This document shows, piece after piece, positions 59,739-64,000 of a DNA stretch of 64,000 nt (within the stretch, counting starts at the first letter, position 1; the number at the start of each line of letters is the position of its first letter). The position numbers and the translations under genes were made by a program. The stretch covers positions 59,835,371 to 59,899,370 of the forward strand of contig NC_068567.1 of assembly GCF_025698545.1 (NCBI RefSeq), given 5' to 3'. The notes beneath the pieces are model-generated. The model was not told where the DNA came from, searched no databases, and saw only the letters and a list, made by a program, of their open reading frames with translations. Source of the stretch: Gossypium raimondii. Taxonomy: Eukaryota > Streptophyta > Magnoliopsida > Malvales > Malvaceae.

Positions 59739-61174
59739 TTGGTGGGCGTCGAAACCACCAAAAATAATTCCTACAAAAATAACTTTAAATAGTAGTAAAG
59801 AATGGTAGTAGGGTCGAGTCTACAGGGATTAGATGTTATAATCAACTTTTGCGTTTATCTTGTGAACAAAACGTTTGTCGTGTCAAAAGTCGTGCAAAGG
59901 TCGTGTCCATGACTTTAAAAGGACTTGCAAAAAAATAAACAAATAAATTTAGAGGTTTTGAAAATGTTTAGAAAGTAAATAATCGAATCAGGGTAAATAA
60001 ACAATTAATTAATATTAGAAATAAATTTAAATTGGGAAATAAATTCAGACTTTTGTAAACAGAGATAATAAGCCTTAGCCTTAGACTCGGTAGATTCTGA
60101 ATTAAGAATCGATCCTCGAAAATTAATCTTCTCCTCCAACGATAAACTAGTTATAGCAGTTAAGAAAGTCCTAACCATCAATTCTTCCTCTCGTAGCTGG
60201 TCCCGGTACGACCTACAAACCAACCATTACCAATTATCTAATCGAGATACACGTGTTCCCGATTCAAGATTCCTACAGCCTTGTGCTCTGAAGAACCCAA
60301 CTCGAATTAACGGCCTCAACTGCGTGAGTCTTTTAAACCCGATCACTTCTTCCTTGATTTGTTCTCGGAGATCTGAATACAGTATGGCCGACTTGTTTCT
60401 CCAACTGTCAGCAAACACGACTCCAACTCAACGTGCACTTTGACTTGAAATCTAGTTTAACTTTAAAGGATGAGTTGTCTATCCTAATACTTAGGAAAAA
60501 AAGTGAATACCGATTGGAAAATTTTTAGTACGAATATATATCTCACAATTCTCGTCCGAAAAGAACACCGGCCTTAAGCTAAGATGGAATTTAGTGAATC
60601 ATGAAATTATTCATGCTTTGTAGATTTTGAAAGGTGATTTGATGATGGCGATGAAGAATGGGAAAGAAAAGTACTTGGAAAGTAATTAGACCAAGTTTGA
60701 AAGAACAAACAAGAATTGGAAACAAGCAGTAGAATGCTTACGCCAAAATTGAAAGAAAAAGAAATTAATTCTATCTAATTCCAAATTGAAATCAGAATGT
60801 AGAATTAGATATGTCCTTCCTAAGTACATTAAGACCTTATTTATATACATGAAATTTACTAATTTTAGCCTTAACTAATTTAACATAAAATTAAACAATA
60901 AATAAATAAAAATAAAATAAGATTTTTTTCTTCTATTTTTGGCTTTTACAAAGTCAAAAAAAATCTTATGAGCCATTGGCTTTCTCCATATTTTTTATTT
61001 AGCCTCATTTCATTGATTGTGTTTCAATTTGGTCCTTTTCTGCTCGTTTTTGTCTCTTAGCGTCCCAATTTCATCCCTGACAAGATTAAAACATAAAAGC
61101 ACTAATTTAGCAGGGATCAATTCAGAAATAAACAGAATTAAACACAAAATGTCATGCAAATTAACATGTTATCA
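59739..61174. mobile_element. Unclassified non-coding insertion in the gypsy integrase
   Basis: A 1.4-kb block interrupts the integrase between the SNQDK and DVFLSHF segments of the reading. Its ends are TTGGTGGGCGTCGAAACCACC (left) and ATGTTATCA (right; minus strand TGATAACATG). No clear target duplication, inverted repeat or ORF of known family was found. Two minus ORFs of 63-72 codons (60005-60418) have no recognisable domain. It could be a non-autonomous LTR-type or other insertion; the boundaries come from the disrupted integrase and are good to a few bases. Confidence 0.65.
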
Positions 61175-64000
61175 CTTGTCCTGATTGGAAACAATCGACT
61201 TAGGAAGACCATAAAGCTTATATATTTGCTACAAATACTCACGGGCTATAAAAGCAGCAATGAAGGGATGGCTTAAGGCAATAAAATGACCATATTTGGT
61301 CAATCGATCCACCACTACCAATATAGTAGTTTTTTCCTTGGAGAGTGGTAACCCTCCACAAAGTCCACACTAATATCAGACCAAGCCTTCCCAGAAAGTG
61401 GTAAAGGTTGCAACAACCCAAGATAGGCTGAATTGTCTCTATTGTATGTATGAAAAATCCACACATTCACATGTCCATTTGCGTACATCCTTGGAAAGAC
61501 CCTTCCAATAAACAATGCTAGATAACCTGCGTCGAGTAGCCTGCACCCCCCAATGGCCCCTAATGGTACCCCTATGGAATAGATCAAATAAGGTTATGCA
61601 AAAAGTGATATTGCTACCAACTATGACTCTCCTTTTTCTTTGAAGAAGTGCACCATCCCATGTGTATTTAAGGTGAGAATGAGACTGTTTTGCAATATCC
61701 TGACAAATCTGCTGAACTTTAGAGTCCTAAGCATAAGACTCTAATATTTGAGTCCATATATCTGACCAAGTGAGGTGAGACTGATCGGTGTATTGGAACA
61801 GTTGGCCTTCTAGCATATCAGCAACTGTATTATGGACCCATTTCCTATAGGCAATGGAGAAATCATAACCCAGTATTTTAGGGACCCACTTTTGTTAATA
61901 AGGAGTAACGGCTTGTTGATCAGTAAAGAATTTAAGGCTTTGATAGTCAGTTTTAATAACAAAAAATGGAAACCAACAAGGTAGGGATGTAATTTCTTAA
62001 CTACCATAATTACAACCACCATTTTCTTGTCATATATGGACAAAACTTGATGTTTGACACCAAGGGCCTTACTAAAAAAGGTTATAGGTCTACTTTCTTG
62101 TTGCAGAATAGCTTCCACCCCTTGTTCACAAGCATCAGTTTCCACACAATTTTTTTTTTGTAAAATTAGGAAGAACAAATAAATGTGCTTGAAAAATGAC
62201 CTCCTTAAGTTGCCCGAAAGTTGAATGAACAGCATCTGTCCACTTCCAAAGAACTCTCTTCCGAATGAGTCTAGTAAAAGAAGCAGCTACAACTCTATAG
62301 CCTTTGATAAAATGCCTATAATAGCCAGATAACTAGAGGAAACCTCGTAAATCCCTTAGTGAGTGAGGAACAGGACATGTGAGTACCCCTTCAACCTTGG
62401 ACTTGTCCATACTAACAGTACCAGCAACAATAACATGACCTAAGTACTCTACATGTGTAGTAACAAAACTACACTTTAACTACTTGGCAAGTAACTAATT
62501 AGCTCGCAACAGTTGAAGAACTTTCCTTAAATGACTCAAATAGTCCTCCCAATCCTTAGAGTACACAAGTATGTCATTAACGAAGACGAGTACAAATTTC
62601 CTGAGGAACTGCTTAAAGACTTGATTCATCAAAGCTTGGAAAACAAAAGGGGCATTGATCAAGCCAAAGGGCATGACCAATAATTCATAGTATCCTTCAT
62701 GGGTTCGAAAAATAGTTTTATAAATTTCTTGCTCTCACATCTGAACTTGGTGATAGTCGGACCTTAGGTCCAATTTGGAGAAGAAATTTGCCCCTCTTAA
62801 CTCATCCAAAAGCTCTCTAATCACTGGGATAGGGAACTTATCTTTGATGGTGAGCTGGTTGAGTTGCCTATAGTCAACACACATTCTCCAGCTCCCATAT
62901 TTCTTCTAGACCATGACAATGAGAGATGCAAAAAGGCTATTGATGTCCCTAATCACACATGTATGCAACATTTCTTGAATCAGATTCTCAATTTCAGTTT
63001 TCTATATAGCAAGATATCTATAAGGTTTCACTCTTACTACTTTGCTCTCATCTTGCAAAAGTATTCGATGATCATGTAACCTATGTGGGGGAAGGCCATC
63101 AAGAGATTGAAAAACGACATTAAATTACAGTAAAAAACTGTGTATGTTTGGACTCGAGGTGGTCTGTGGTAAAGATAATGCCACTTGAGCAGGAAGTTTT
63201 TAGTGAATTCGTACCCTTGGGCCTCCCATGTGATTGATCTACATAAACCTTGAGTGAACAAGTTTCTTCCACTAGCAGTAAACACCCACAATTTATCTGT
63301 GGGTTCCAATGACAATTTCAATCATTTAGCTAGTTTAAAATCAATGAAGTTGTGTGTACTTCCTGTATCCACCAAAAGAATCACTTCGACTTGATCAATT
63401 TGAGCTTCTAATCTCATTGTTTGATGGCCTTGAGTGCCTTGCAATGTATGCAGGGAAAGAACTAGAGAAGAATGAGGTGCCTCAGAATCGTCCATATGCA
63501 ACTGTTCAGGGCAACCCAAGAATTCCTCACCATTCACTCATTGTAACAATTCTGCAGTGTCTTTCAAGAGATCAATTACCAATTGATAGAGTTGTGCTTT
63601 ATTACACCTTTGACCTGGAGTGTACTTAGCAAAACACTATAAATAGAGCCATTTTTTCCTCATATCATCCATTTTTGCCTAAAAGAGGGACTTAGATAGT
63701 AGTTTAGAGCTAACAACTAACCCCCTGTCGTTTGTAGTCCAACATTGGAACTAAGAGGTTTAGGAGCCTGGAAACTTGGTTTAATAGCCTGTGCTTGCAC
63801 CATAAAAGTTAGAAAACTTAGATTTTGTATACCCCACCCTTTTACTTAATCACTATGCTCTTTCGAGGATTGCCTTTCAAAATGGTCTCTACTTGTCATG
63901 CTACTAAATTGCCATCAACCAAATTTTGAAGCTTAAATAGCTTAAGGTACTAACTAACCTCCAGTTGCAAACTGATAAAAATACATAAAGTGTGTATTTC
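61175..64000 (-). pseudogene. Gag end, protease, RT, RNase H and integrase N-terminus of the minus-strand gypsy element
   Basis: From the right edge on the minus strand: CFAKYTPGQRC, a gag-type knuckle (about 63600); protease site VDTGSTHNFID (about 63370); an RT segment with [17 protein letters not shown] and the catalytic box [11 protein letters not shown] (about 62560-62670), where the first Asp of the usual YxDD/FxDD pair is Asn; RNase H VETDACEQGVEAIL and RPITFFSKAL (about 62040-62150); integrase LLQPLPLSGKAWSDISVDF and VVDRLTKYGHFIALSHPF (about 61240-61410). Many stops and frameshifts separate these, and the region ends at the insertion at 61174. Confidence 0.85.

Larger units (their letters stand above)
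55625..64000 (-). mobile_element. Chromodomain-type Ty3-gypsy element, minus strand, partial and interrupted
   Basis: Read leftward from the window edge: a gag knuckle (about 63600), protease, RT, RNase H and integrase, a C-terminal chromodomain-like segment, a purine tract (GAGAGGGGATAC on the minus strand) and a probable 3' LTR (55625-55971). Its 5' LTR and most of gag lie beyond the window. Integrase is split by two later insertions (56651-59538 and 59739-61174). Stops and frameshifts are frequent, so it is inactive. Confidence 0.85.

Overview
The window is plant nuclear DNA, most likely from a dicot in the cotton group (Gossypium, Malvaceae). It has AT-rich introns with GT..AG borders, many plant retroelements and Mutator-like elements, and a Ty3/gypsy element with an extra upstream ORF of a type I associate with cotton. 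The genus is an inference from memory of family sequences; no search was run.

Layout. 1-162 holds the last exon of a C2H2 zinc-finger gene (+). 1523-16840 (-) holds two tandem ALDH6 genes (methylmalonate-semialdehyde dehydrogenase family), each with 19 coding exons; exons 3-18 are identical in length between the copies. The downstream copy (A, 1523-7190) looks like a normal mitochondrial enzyme of 538 residues. The upstream copy (B, 8518-16840) is the most unusual locus here. Its first exon encodes a FAR1/WRKY-GCM1-type zinc-binding domain in place of the mitochondrial presequence. Its ALDH part keeps an intact 19-exon frame but has lost the catalytic Cys (now Arg) and the oxyanion-hole Asn (now Glu). 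It reads as a transcription-factor domain fused to a metabolic pseudoenzyme.

18475-25256 is a complete Mutator-like element (MULE) with ~200-bp terminal inverted repeats and a 9-bp target duplication. It carries a decayed MURA transposase (+) and, convergent to it, a decayed plant-mobile-domain (MAIN-like) gene (-). 25441-26770 is a fold-back element. 26780-32636 is gene-poor, with LTR-like debris and a LINE ORF1 remnant. 32637-34623 is an intact four-exon pectate lyase gene (+). 34842-39038 is another terminal-inverted-repeat element, non-coding, with an LTR-like sequence nested inside it.

39338-54933 is one Ty3/gypsy element of about 15.6 kb with a 5-bp target duplication. A DUF7745-like/coiled-coil ORF precedes gag, and a second RNase H domain lies before the integrase, the organisation of the Tat/Ogre group. 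All its ORFs are broken; its 5' LTR is truncated and joined to an inverted scrap of LTR. From 55625 to the window end lies a second, chromodomain-type gypsy element on the minus strand, split by a 2.9-kb solo LTR (56651-59538) and by a ~1.4-kb non-coding insertion (59739-61174).

Thus three loci look functional or conserved at gene level: the two ALDH6 copies and the pectate lyase. The zinc-finger tail belongs to a fourth gene mostly outside the window. The rest is mostly nested, decayed mobile DNA.
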